A stretch of DNA of 64,000 bases from Litoditis marina (Eukaryota > Nematoda > Chromadorea > Rhabditida > Rhabditidae), in contig OZ038436.1 in the NCBI GenBank assembly GCA_964036275.1, positions 6,420,482 through 6,484,481 of the forward strand. The letters are read 5' to 3'. The position numbers were made by a program, and so were the translations under genes. Shown here piece by piece: positions 49,101 through 62,763 of the stretch. The notes below the pieces were generated by a model. That model made no database searches. It was not told the origin of the DNA and worked only from the letters and a program-made list of their open reading frames with translations. Position 1 is the stretch's first letter; each line of letters starts with the position of its first letter.

Positions 49101-52100
49101 TAGCTTTGAATATTGTGAAAGACACATATGAAACTCTTTCGATTGTAATTTTCGAAAAATTGAACATTCTAGCCCATGGCTATATTTGCGACGTCATGGC
49201 GTCGCAACATTTCACGTTTTCCCACGTCGATGGTCGAAACCTCTCAAAATCGATTTGAATAGCTTTGAATATTGTGAAAGACACATATGAAACTCTATCG
49301 ATTGTAATTTTCGAGAAGTTGAACATTCTAGCCCATGGCTATATTTGCGACGTCATGACGTCGCAAAATTTTACGTTTTCCCACGTCGATGGTCGAAACC
49401 TCTCAAAATCGATTGGAATAGCTTTGAATATTGTGAAAGATACATATGAAACTCTTTAGAATGTAATTTTCGAAAAATTGAACATTCTAGCCCACGGCTA
49501 TATTTGCGACGTCATGGCGTCGCAACATTTCACGTTTTCCCACGTCGATGGTCGAAACCTCTCAAAATCGATTGGAATAGCTTTGAATATTGTGAAAGAC
49601 ACATATGAAACTCTTTCAATTGTAATTTTCGAAAAATTGAACATTCTAGCCCATGGCTATATTTGCGACGTCATGGCGTCGCAAAATTTCACGTTTTCCC
49701 ACGTCGATGGTCGAAACCTCTCAAAATCGATTGGAATAGCTTTGAATATTGTGAAAGACACATATGAAACTCTCTCGATTGTAATTTTCGAAAAATTGAA
49801 CATTCTAGCCCATGGCTATATTTGCGACGTCATGACGTCGCAAAATTTCACGTTTTTCCACGTCGATGATCGAGACCTCTCAAAATCGATTGGAATAGCT
49901 TTGAATATTGGGAAAGACACATATGAAACTCTTTCGATTGTAATTTTCGAAAAATTGAACATTCTAGCCCATGGCTATATTTGCGACGTCATGGCGTCGC
50001 AACATTTCACGTTTTCCCACGTCGACGGTCGAAACCTCTCAAAATCGATTTGAATAGCTTTGAATATTGTGAAAGACACATATGAAACTCTCTCGATTGT
50101 AATTTTCGAGAAGTTGAACATTCTAGCCCATGGCTATATTTGCGACGTCATGACGTCGCAAAATTTTACGTTTTTCCACGTCGATGGTCGAAACCTCTCA
50201 AAATCGATTGGAATAGCTTTGAATATTGTGAAAGACACATATGAAACTCTTTCGATTGTAATTTTCGAAAAATTGAACCTTCTAGCCCATGGCTATATTT
50301 GCGACGTCATGGCGTCGCAACATTTCACGTTTTCCCACGTCGATGGTCGAAACCTCTCAAAATCGATTGGAATAGCTTTGAATATTGTGAAAGACACATA
50401 TGAAACTCTTTCGAATGTAATTTTCGAAAAATTGAACATTCTAGCCCATGGCTATATTTGCGACGTCATGACGTTGCAAAATTTCACGTTTTTCCACGTC
50501 GATTGTCGAAACCACTCAGAATCGATTTGAATAGCTTTGAATATTGTGAAAGACACATATGAAACTCTCTCGATTGTAATTTTCGAGAAATTGAACATTC
50601 TAGCCCATGGCTATATTTGCGACGTCATGGCGTCGCAAAATTTCACGTTTTCCACGTCGATGGTCGAAACCTCTAAAATTCGATTGATATAGCTTTGAAT
50701 TATGTGAAAGACACGTATGAAGCTCTTTCGATGGTAATTTTCGAAAAATTGAACATTCTAGCCCATGGCTATATTTGCGACGTCATGGCGTCGCAACATT
50801 TCACGTTTTCCCACGTCGATGGTCGAAACCTCTCAAAATCGATTGGAATAGCTTTTAATATTGTGAAAGACACATATGAAACTCTTTCGATTGTAATTTT
50901 CAAAAAATTGAACATTCTAGCCCACGGCTATATTTGCGACGTCATGGCGTCGCAACATTTCACGTTTTCCCACGTCGATGGTCGAAACCTCTCAAAATCG
51001 ATTGGAATAGCTTTGAATATTGTGAAAGACACATATGAAACTCTTTCAATTGTAATTTTCGAAAAATTGAACATTCTAGCCCATGGCTATATTTGCGACG
51101 TCATGACGTCGCAAAATTTCACGTTTTTCCACGTCGATGGTCGAAACCTCTCAAAATCGATTGGAATAGCTTTGAATATTGTGAAAGACACATATGAAAC
51201 TCTCTCGATTGTAATTTTCAAAAAATTGAACATTCTAGCCCATGGCTATATTTGCGACGTCATGGCGTCGCAACATTTCACGTTTTCTCACGTCGATGGT
51301 CGAAACCTCTCAAAATCGATTTGAATAGCTTTGAATATTGTGAAAGACACATATGAAACTCTCTCGATTGTAATTTTCGAGAAGTTGAACATTCTAGCCC
51401 ACGGCTATATTTGCGACGTCATGGCGTCGCAACATTTCACGTTTTCTCACGTCGATGGTCGAAACCTCTCAAAATCGATTTGAATAGCTTTGAATATTGT
51501 GAAAGACACATATGAAACTCTCTCGATTGTAATTTTCGAGAAGTTGAACATTCTAGCCCATGGCTATATTTGCGACGCCATGACGTCGCAAAATTTTACG
51601 TTTTTCCACGTCGATGGTCGAAACCTCTCAAAATCGATTGGAATAGCTTTGAATATTGTGAAAGACACATATGAAACTCTTTCGATTGTAATTTTCGAAA
51701 AATTGAACCTTCTAGCCCATGGCTATATTTGCGACGTCATGGCGTCGCAAAATTTCAAGTTTTTCCACGTCGATGGTCGAAACCTCTCAAAATCGATTGG
51801 AATAGCTTTGAATAGTGTGAAAGACACATATGAAACTCTTTCAATTGTAATTTTCGAAAAATTAAACATTCTAGCCCATGGCTATATTTGCGACGTCATG
51901 GCGTCGCAACATTTCACGTTTTCCCACGTCGATGGTCGAAACCTCTCAAAATCGATTGGAATAGCTTTGAATATTGTGAAAGACACATATGAAACTCTTT
52001 CAATTGTAATTTTCGAAAAATTGAACATTCTAGCCCATGGCTATATTTGCGACGTCATGGCGTCGCAAAATTTCACGTTTTCCCACGTCGATGGTCGAAA

Positions 52101-55100
52101 CCTCTCAAAATCGATTGGAATAGCTTTGAATATTGTGAAAGACACATATGAAACTCTTTAGAATGTAATTTTCGAAAAATTGAACATTCTAGCCCACGGC
52201 TATATTTGCGACGTCATGGCGTCGCAACATTTCACGTTTTCCCACGTCGATGGTCGAAACCTCTCAAAATCGATTGGAATAGCTTTGAATATTGTGAAAG
52301 ACACATATGAAACTCTTTCAATTGTAATTTTCGAAAAATTGAACATTCTAGCCCATGGCTATATTTGCGACGTCATGGCGTCGCAAAATTTCACGTTTTC
52401 CCACGTCGATGGTCGAAACCTCTCAAAATCGATTGGAATAGCTTTGAAGATTGTGAAAGATACATATGAAACTCTTTAGAATGTAATTTTCGAAAAATTG
52501 AACATTCTAGCCCACGGCTATATTTGCGACGTCATGGCGTCGCAATATTTCACGTTTTCCCACGTCGATGGTCGAAACCTCTCAAAATCGATTGGAATAG
52601 CTTTGAATATTGTGAAAGACACATATGAAACTCTTTCAATTGTAATTTTCGAAAAATTGAACATTCTAGCCCATGGCTATATTTGCGACGTCATGGCGTC
52701 GCAAAATTTCACGTTTTCCCACGTCGATGGTCGAAACCTCTCAAAATCGATTGGAATAGCTTTGAATATTGTGAAAGATACATATGAAACTCTTTAGAAT
52801 GTAATTTTCGAAAAATTGAACATTCTAGCCCACGGCTATATTTGCGACGTCATGGCGTCGCAATATTTCACGTTTTCCCACGTCGATGGTCGAAACCTCT
52901 CAAAATCGATTGGAATAGCTTTGAATATTGTGAAAGACACATATGAAACTCTTTCAATTGTAATTTTCGAAAAATTGAACATTCTAGCCCATGGCTATAT
53001 TTGCGACGTCATGGCGTCGCAAAATTTCACGTTTTCCCACGTCGATGGTCGAAACCTCTCAAAATCGATTGGAATAGCTTTGAATATTGTGAACGACACA
53101 TATGAAGCTCTTTCGATGGTAATTTTCGAAAAATTGAACATTCTAGCCCATGGCTATATTTGCGACGTCATGGCGTCGCAAAATTTCACGTTTTCCCACG
53201 TCGATGGTCGAAACCTCTCAAAATCGATTGGAATAGCTTTGAATATTGTGAAAGACACATATGAAACTCTTTAGAATGTAATTTTCGAAAAATTGAACAT
53301 TCTAGCCCACGGCTATATTTGCGACGTCATGGCGTCGCAACATTTCACGTTTTCCCACGTCGATGGTCGAAACCTCTCAAAATCGATTGGAATAGCTTTG
53401 AATATTGTGAAAGACACATATGAAACTCTTTCAATTGTAATTTTCGAAAAATTGAACATTCTAGCCCATGGCTATATTTGCGACGTCATGGCGTCGCAAA
53501 ATTTCACGTTTTCCCACGTCGATGGTCGAAACCTCTCAAAATCGATTGGAATAGCTTTGAATATTGTGAAAGATACATATGAAACTCTTTAGAATGTAAT
53601 TTTCGAAAAATTGAACATTCTAGCCCACGGCTATATTTGCGACGTCATGGCGTCGCAATATTTCACGTTTTCCCACGTCGATGGTCGAAACCTCTCAAAA
53701 TCGATTGGAATAGCTTTGAATATTGTGAAAGACACATATGAAACTCTTTCAATTGTAATTTTCGAAAAATTGAACATTCTAGCCCATGGCTATATTTGCG
53801 ACGTCATGGCGTCGCAAAATTTCACGTTTTCCCACGTCGATGGTCGAAACCTCTCAAAATCGATTGGAATAGCTTTGAATATTGTGAAAGATACATATGA
53901 AACTCTTTAGAATGTAATTTTCGAAAAATTGAACATTCTAGCCCACGGCTATATTTGCGACGTCATGGCGTCGCAATATTTCACGTTTTCCCACGTCGAT
54001 GGTCGAAACCTCTCAAAATCGATTGGAATAGCTTTGAATATTGTGAAAGACACATATGAAACTCTTTCAATTGCAATTTTCGAAAAATTGAACATTCTAG
54101 CCCATGGCTATATTTGCGACGTCATGGCGTCGCAAAATTTCACGTTTTCCCACGTCGATGGTCGAAACCTCTCAAAATCGATTGGAATAGCTTTGAATAT
54201 TGTGAACGACACATATGAAGCTCTTTCGATGGTAATTTTCGAAAAATTGAACATTCTAGCCCATGGCTATATTTGCGACGTCATGGCGTCGCAACATTTC
54301 ACGTTTTCCCACGTCGATGGTCGAAACCTCTCAAAATCGATTGGAATAGCTTTGAATATTGTGAAAGACACATATGAAACTCTCTCGATTGTTATTTTCG
54401 AAAAATTGAACATTCTAGCCCATGGCTATATTTGCGACGTCATGACGTCGCAAAATTTTACGTTTTTCCACGTCGATGGTCGAAACCTCTCAAAATCGAT
54501 TGGAATAGCTTTGAATATTGTGAAAGACACATATGAAACTCTTTCGATTGTAATTTTCGAAAAATTGAACCTTCTAGCCCATGGCTATATTTGCGACGTC
54601 ATGACGTCGCAACATTTCACGTTTTCCCACGTCGATGGTCGAAACCTCTCAAAATCGATTGGAATAGCTTTGAATATTGTGAAAGACACATATGAAACTC
54701 TTTCGAATGTAATTTTCGAAAAATTGAACATTCTAGCCCATGGCTATATTTGCGACGTCATGACGTTGCAAAATTTCACGTTTTTCCACGTCGATTGTCG
54801 AAACCACTCAAAATCGATTTGAATAGCTTTGAATATTGTGAAAGACACATATGAAACTCTTTCAATTGTAATTTTCGAAAAATTGAACATTCTAGCCCAT
54901 GGCTATATTTGCGACGTCATGGCGTCGCAAAATTTCACGTTTTCCCACGTCGATGGTCGAAACCTCTCAAAATCGATTGGAATAGCTTTGAATATTGTGA
55001 AAGACACATATGAAACTCTCTCGATTGTAATTTTCGAAAAATTGAACATTCTAGCCCATGGCTATATTTGCGACGTCATGGCGTCGCAACATTTCACGTT

Positions 55101-58100
55101 TTCCCACGTCGATGGTCGAAACCTCTCAAAATTGATTTGAATAGCTTTGAATATTGTGAAAGACACATATGAAACTCTCTCGATTGTAATTTTCGAGAAG
55201 TTGAACATTCTAGCCCATGGCTATATTTGCGACGCCATGACGTCGCAAAATTTTACGTTTTCCCACGTCGATGGTCGAAACCTCTCAAAATCGATTGGAA
55301 TAGCTTTGAATATTGTGAAAGACACATATGAAACTCTTTCAATTGTAATTTTCGAAAAATTGAACATTCTAGCCCATGGCTATATTTGCGACGTCATGGC
55401 GTCGCAAAATTTCACGTTTTCCCACGTCGATGGTCGAAACCTCTCAAAATCGATTGGAATAGCTTTGAATATTGTGAAAGACACATATGAAACTCTTTAG
55501 AATGTAATTTTCGAAAAATTGAACATTCTAGCCCACGGCTATATTTGCGACGTCATGGCGTCGCAACATTTCACGTTTTCCCACGTCGATGGTCGAAACC
55601 TCTCAAAATCGATTGGAATAGCTTTGAATATTGTGAAAGACACATATGAAACTCTTTCAATTGTAATTTTTGAAAAATTGAACATTCTAGCCCATGGCTA
55701 TATTTGCGACGTCATGGCGTCGCAACATTTCACGTTTTCCCACGTCGATGGTCGAAACCTCTCAAAATCGATTGGAATAGCTTTGAATATTGTGAAAGAC
55801 ACATATGAAACTATCTAGAATGTAATTTTCGAAAAATTGAACATTCTAGCCCACGGCTATATTTGCGACGTCATGGCGTCGCAACATTTCACGTTTTCCC
55901 ACGTCGATGGTCGAAACCTCTCAAAATCGATTGGAATAGCTTTGAATATTGTGAAAGACACATATGAAACTCTCTCGATTGTTATTTTCGAAAAATTGAA
56001 CATTCTAGCCCATGGCTATATTTGCGACGTCATGACGTCGCAAAATTTTACGTTTTTCCACGTCGATGGTCGAAACCTCTCAAAATCGATTGGAATAGCT
56101 TTGAATATTGTGAAAGACACATATGAAACTCTTTCGATTGTAATTTTCGAAAAATTGAACCTTCTAGCCCATGGCTATATTTGCGACGTCATGACGTCGC
56201 AACATTTCACGTTTTCCCACGTCGATGGTCGAAACCTCTCAAAATCGATTGGAATAGCTTTGAATATTGTGAAAGACACATATGAAACTCTTTCGAATGT
56301 AATTTTCGAAAAATTGAACATTCTAGCCCATGGCTATATTTGCGACGTCATGACGTTGCAAAATTTCACGTTTTTCCACGTCGATTGTCGAAACCACTCA
56401 AAATCGATTTGAATAGCTTTGAATATTGTGAAAGACACATATGAAACTCTTTCAATTGTAATTTTCGAAAAATTGAACATTCTAGCCCATGGCTGTATTT
56501 GCGACGTCATGGCGTCGCAAAATTTCACGTTTTCCCACGTCGATGGTCGAAACCTCTCAAAATCGATTGGAATAGCTTTGAATATTGTGAAAGACACATA
56601 TGAAACTCTCTCGATTGTAATTTTCGAAAAATTGAACATTCTAGCCCATGGCTATATTTGCGACGTCATGGCGTCGCAACATTTCACGTTTTCCCACGTC
56701 GATGGTCGAAACCTCTCAAAATCGATTTGAATAGCTTTGAATATTGTGAAAGACACATATGAAACTCTCTCGATTGTAATTTTCGAGAAGTTGAACATTC
56801 TAGCCCATGGCTATATTTGCGACGCCATGACGTCGCAAAATTTTACGTTTTCCCACGTCGATGGTCGAAACCTCTCAAAATCGATTGGAATAGCTTTGAA
56901 TATTGTGAAAGACACATATGAAACTCTTTCAATTGTAATTTTCGAAAAATTGAACATTCTAGCCCATGGCTATATTTGCGACGTCATGGCGTCGCAAAAT
57001 TTCACGTTTTCCCACGTCGATGGTCGAAACCTCTCAAAATCGATTGGAATAGCTTTGAATATTGTGAAAGACACATATGAAACTCTTTAGAATGTAATTT
57101 TCGAAAAATTGAACATTCTAGCCCACGGCTATATTTGCGACGTCATGGCGTCGCAACATTTCACGTTTTCCCACGTCGATGGTCGAAACCTCTCAAAATC
57201 GATTGGAATAGCTTTGAATATGTGAAAGACACATATGAAACTCTTTCAATTGTAATTTTTGAAAAATTGAACATTCTAGCCCATGGCTAAATTTGCGACG
57301 TCATGGCGTCGCAACATTTCACGTTTTCCCACGTCGATGGTCGAAACCTCTCAAAATCGATTGGAATAGCTTTGAATATTGTGAAAGACACATATGAAAC
57401 TATCTAGAATGTAATTTTCGAAAAATTGAACATTCTAGCCCACGGCTATATTTGCGACGTCATGGCGTCGCAACATTTCACGTTTTCCCACGTCGATGGT
57501 CGAAACCTCTCAAAATCGATTGGAATAGCTTTGAATATTGTGAAAGACACATATGAAACTCTTTCAATTGTAATTTTCGAAAAATTGAACATTCTAGCCC
57601 ATGGCTATATTTGCGACGTCATGGCGTCGCAACATTTCACGTTTTCCCACGTCGATGGTCGAAACCTCTCAAAATCGATTGGAATAGCTTTGAATATTGT
57701 TAAAGACACATATGAAACTCTTTAGAATGTAATTTTCGAAAAATTGAACATTCTAGCCCACGGCTATATTTGCGACGTCATGGCGTCGCAACATTTCACG
57801 TTTTCCCACGTCGATGGTCGAAACCTCTCAAAATCGATTGGAATAGCTTTGAATATTGTGAAAGACACATATGAAACTCTTTCAATTGTAATTTTTGAAA
57901 AATTGAACATTCTAGCCCATGGCTATATTTGCGACGTCATGGCGTCGCAACATTTCACGTTTTCCCACGTCGATGGTCGAAACCTCTCAAAATCGATTGG
58001 AATAGCTTTGAATATTGTGAAAGACACATATGAAACTATCTAGAATGTAATTTTCGAAAAATTGAACATTCTAGCCCACGGCTATATTTGCGACGTCATG

Positions 58101-61100
58101 GCGTCGCAACATTTCACGTTTTCCCACGTCGATGGTCGAAACCTCTCAAAATCGATTGGAATAGCTTTGAATATTGTGAAAGACACATATGAAACTCTCT
58201 CGATTGTTATTTTCGAAAAATTGAACATTCTAGCCCATGGCTATATTTGCGACGTCATGACGTCGCAAAATTTTACGTTTTTCCACGTCGATGGTCGAAA
58301 CCTCTCAAAATCGATTGGAATAGCTTTGAATATTGTGAAAGACACATATGAAACTCTTTCGATTGTAATTTTCGAAAAATTGAACCTTCTAGCCCATGGC
58401 TATATTTGCGACGTCATGACGTCGCAACATTTCACGTTTTCCCACGTCGATGGTCGAAACCTCTCAAAATCGATTGGAATAGCTTTGAATATTGTGAAAG
58501 ACACATATGAAACTCTTTCGAATGTAATTTTCGAAAAATTGAACATTCTAGCCCATGGCTATATTTGCGACGTCATGACGTTGCAAAATTTCACGTTTTT
58601 CCACGTCGATTGTCGAAACCACTCAAAATCGATTTGAATAGCTTTGAATATTGTGAAAGACACATATGAAACTCTTTCAATTGTAATTTTCGAAAAATTG
58701 AACATTCTAGCCCATGGCTATATTTGCGACGTCATGGCGTCGCAAAATTTCACGTTTTCCCACGTCGATGGTCGAAACCTCTCAAAATCGATTGGAATAG
58801 CTTTGAATATTGTGAAAGACACATATGAAACTCTCTCGATTGTAATTTTCGAAAAATTGAACATTCTAGCCCATGGCTATATTTGCGACGTCATGGCGTC
58901 GCAACATTTCACGTTTTCCCACGTCGATGGTCGAAACCTCTCAAAATCGATTTGAATAGCTTTGAATATTGTGAAAGACACATATGAAACTCTCTCGATT
59001 GTAATTTTCGAGAAGTTGAACATTCTAGCCCATGGCTATATTTGCGACGCCATGACGTCGCAAAATTTTACGTTTTCCCACGTCGATGGTCGAAACCTCT
59101 CAAAATCGATTGGAATAGCTTTGAATATTGTGAAAGACACATATGAAACTCTTTCAATTGTAATTTTCGAAAAATTGAACATTCTAGCCCATGGCTATAT
59201 TTGCGACGTCATGGCGTCGCAAAATTTCACGTTTTCCCACGTCGATGGTCGAAACCTCTCAAAATCGATTGGAATAGCTTTGAATATTGTGAAAGACACA
59301 TATGAAACTCTTTAGAATGTAATTTTCGAAAAATTGAACATTCTAGCCCACGGCTATATTTGCGACGTCATGGCGTCGCAACATTTCACGTTTTCCCACG
59401 TCGATGGTCGAAACCTCTCAAAATCGATTGGAATAGCTTTGAATATGTGAAAGACACATATGAAACTCTTTCAATTGTAATTTTTGAAAAATTGAACATT
59501 CTAGCCCATGGCTAAATTTGCGACGTCATGGCGTCGCAACATTTCACGTTTTCCCACGTCGATGGTCGAAACCTCTCAAAATCGATTGGAATAGCTTTGA
59601 ATATTGTGAAAGACACATATGAAACTATCTAGAATGTAATTTTCGAAAAATTGAACATTCTAGCCCACGGCTATATTTGCGACGTCATGGCGTCGCAACA
59701 TTTCACGTTTTCCCACGTCGATGGTCGAAACCTCTCAAAATCGATTGGAATAGCTTTGAATATTGTGAAAGACACATATGAAACTCTTTCAATTGTAATT
59801 TTCGAAAAATTGAACATTCTAGCCCATGGCTATATTTGCGACGTCATGGCGTCGCAACATTTCACGTTTTCCCACGTCGATGGTCGAAACCTCTCAAAAT
59901 CGATTGGAATAGCTTTGAATATTGTTAAAGACACATATGAAACTCTTTAGAATGTAATTTTCGAAAAATTGAACATTCTAGCCCACGGCTATATTTGCGA
60001 CGTCATGGCGTCGCAACATTTCACGTTTTCCCACGTCGATGGTCGAAACCTCTCAAAATCGATTGGAATAGCTTTGAATATTGTGAAAGACACATATGAA
60101 ACTCTCTCGATTGTAATTTTCGAAAAATTGAACATTCTAGCCCATGGCTATATTTGCGACGTCATGACGTCGCAAAATTTCACGTTTTTTCACGTCGATG
60201 ATCGAAACCTCTCAAGATCGATTGGAATAGCTTTTAATATTGTGAAAGACACATATGAAACTCTTTCGATTGTATTTTTCGAAAAATTGAACATTCTAGC
60301 CCATGGCTATATTTGCGAGGTCATGACGTCGCAAAATTTCAACTTTTTCCACGTCGATGGTCGAAACCTCTCAAAATCGATTGGAATAGCTTTGAATAGT
60401 GTGAAAGACACATATGAAACTCTTTCAATTGTAATTTTCGAAAAATTGAACATTCTAGCCCATGGCTATATTTGCGACGTCATGGCGTCGCAACATTTCA
60501 CGTTTTCCCACGTCGATGGTCGAAACCTCTCAAAATCGATTGGAATAGCTTTGAATATTGTGAAAGACACATATGAAACTCTTTAGAATGTAATTTTCGA
60601 AAAATTGAACATTCTAGCCCACGGCTATATTTGCGACGTCATGGCGTCGCAACATTTCACGTTTTCCCACGTCGATGGTCGAAACCTCTCGAATTCGATT
60701 GGAATAGCTTTGAATATTGTGAAAGACACATATGAAACTCTCTCGATTGTAATTTTCGAGAAGTTGAACATTCTAGCCCATGGCTATATTTGCGACGTCA
60801 CGACGTCGCAAAATTTTACGTTTTTCCACGTCGATGGTCGAAACCTCTCAAAATCGATTGGAATAGCTTTGAATATTGTGAAAGACACATATGAAACTCT
60901 CTCGATTGTAATTTTCGAGAAGTTGAACATTCTAGCCCATGGCTATATTTGCGACGTCATGACGTCGCAAAATTTTACGTTTTTCCACGTCGATGGTCGA
61001 AACCTCTCAAAATCGATTGGAATAGCTTTGAATATTGTGAAAGACACATATGAAACTCTTTCGATTGTAATTTTCGAAAAATTGAACCTTCTAGCCCATG

Positions 61101-61902
61101 GCTATATTTGCGACGTCATGACGTCGCAAAATTTCACGTTTTTCCACGTCGATGGTCGAAACCTCTCAAAATCGATTGGAATAGCTTTGAATATTGTGAA
61201 AGACACATATGAAACTCTTTCGATTGTAATTTTCGAAAAATTGAACATTCTAGCCCATGGCTATATTTGCGACGTCATGGCGTCGCAACATTTCACGTTT
61301 TCCCACGTCGATGGTCGAAACCTCTCAAAATCGATTTGAATAGCTTTGAATATTGTGAAAGACACATATGAAACTCTATCGATTGTAATTTTCGAGAAGT
61401 TGAACATTCTAGCCCATGGCTATATTTGCGACGTCATGACGTCGCAAAATTTTACGTTTTTCCACGTCGATGGTCGAAACCTCTCAAAATCGATTGGAAT
61501 AGCTTTGAATATTGTGAAAGATACATATGAAACTCTTTAGAATGTAATTTTCGAAAAATTGAACATTCTAGCCCATGGCTATATTTGCGACGTCATGGCG
61601 TCGCAACATTTCACGTTTTCCCACGTCGACGGTCGAAACCTCTCAAAATCGATTTGAATAGCTTTGAATATTGTGAAAGACACATATGAAACTCTCTCGA
61701 TTGTAATTTTCGAGAAGTTGAACATTCTAGCCCATGGCTATATTTGCGACGTCATGACGTCGCAAAATTTTACGTTTTCCCACGTCGATGGTCGAAACCT
61801 CTCAAAATCGATTGGAATAGCTTTGAATATTGTGAAAGATACATATGAAACTCTTTAGAATGTAATTTTCGAAAAATTGAACATTCTAGCCCACGGCTAT
61901 AT

Positions 61903-62091
61903 AGTGGGTGCCGAATTTATAAATTTCTGTCACTCGCCGGAATCGAACCTGCAAGCAAAAGTTTTGTAGCAGGGCGTTAACCACAGTGCTGTTAGAGTGC
62001 ATAATCGGCAATCTGCGGAATCGAAGACATGTGTGCGTACACAGCGGAAAGTGAGATATACAATACCCTCCCGCCTTTCCGTTGGCGACGA
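61903..62091 (-). mobile_element. 189-bp tRNA-like insert in the satellite, copy 1
   Basis: Interrupts a monomer and is flanked by CTATAT (61,897-61,902 and 62,092-62,097). On the minus strand 62,000-61,929 reads as a tRNA-like core: AGCACTGTGGTTAACG near box A and a perfect GGTTCGATTCC box B. SINE-like. Confidence 0.85.
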
Positions 62092-62574
62092 CTATATTTG
62101 CGACGTCATGGCGTCGCAACATTTCACGTTTTCCCACGTCGATGGTCGAAACCTCTCAAAATCGATTGGAATAGCTTTGAATATTGTGAAAGACACATAT
62201 GAAACTCTTTCAATTGTAATTTTCGAAAAATTGAACATTCTAGCCCATGGCTATATTTGCGACGTCATGGCGTCGCAAAATTTCACGTTTTCCCACGTCG
62301 ATGGTCGAAACCTCTCAAAATCGATTGGAATAGCTTTGAATATTGTGAAAGACACATATGAAACTCTCTCGATTGTAATTTTCGAAAAATTGAACATTCT
62401 AGCCCATGGCTATATTTGCGACGTCATGACGTCGCAAAATTTCACGTTTTTCCACGTCGATGATCGAGACCTCTCAAAATCGATTGGAATAGCTTTGAAT
62501 ATTGGGAAAGACACATATGAAACTCTTTCGATTGTAATTTTCGAAAAATTGAACATTCTAGCCCACGGCTATAT

Positions 62575-62763
62575 AGTGGGTGCCGAATTTATAAATTTCT
62601 GTCACTCGCCGGAATCGAACCTGCAAGCAAAAGTTTTGTAGCAGGGCGTTAACCACAGTGCTGTTAGAGTGCATAATCGGCAATCTGCGGAATCGAAGAC
62701 ATGTGTGCGTACACAGAGGAAAGTGAGATATACAATACCCTCCCGCCTTTCCGTTGGCGACGA
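62575..62763 (-). mobile_element. 189-bp tRNA-like insert in the satellite, copy 2
   Basis: Lies 672 bp after copy 1 (189 + 6 + 3 x 159), at the same place in the monomer, with one base difference seen (CACAGAGG for CACAGCGG). So one insertion was copied with three monomers. Confidence 0.85.
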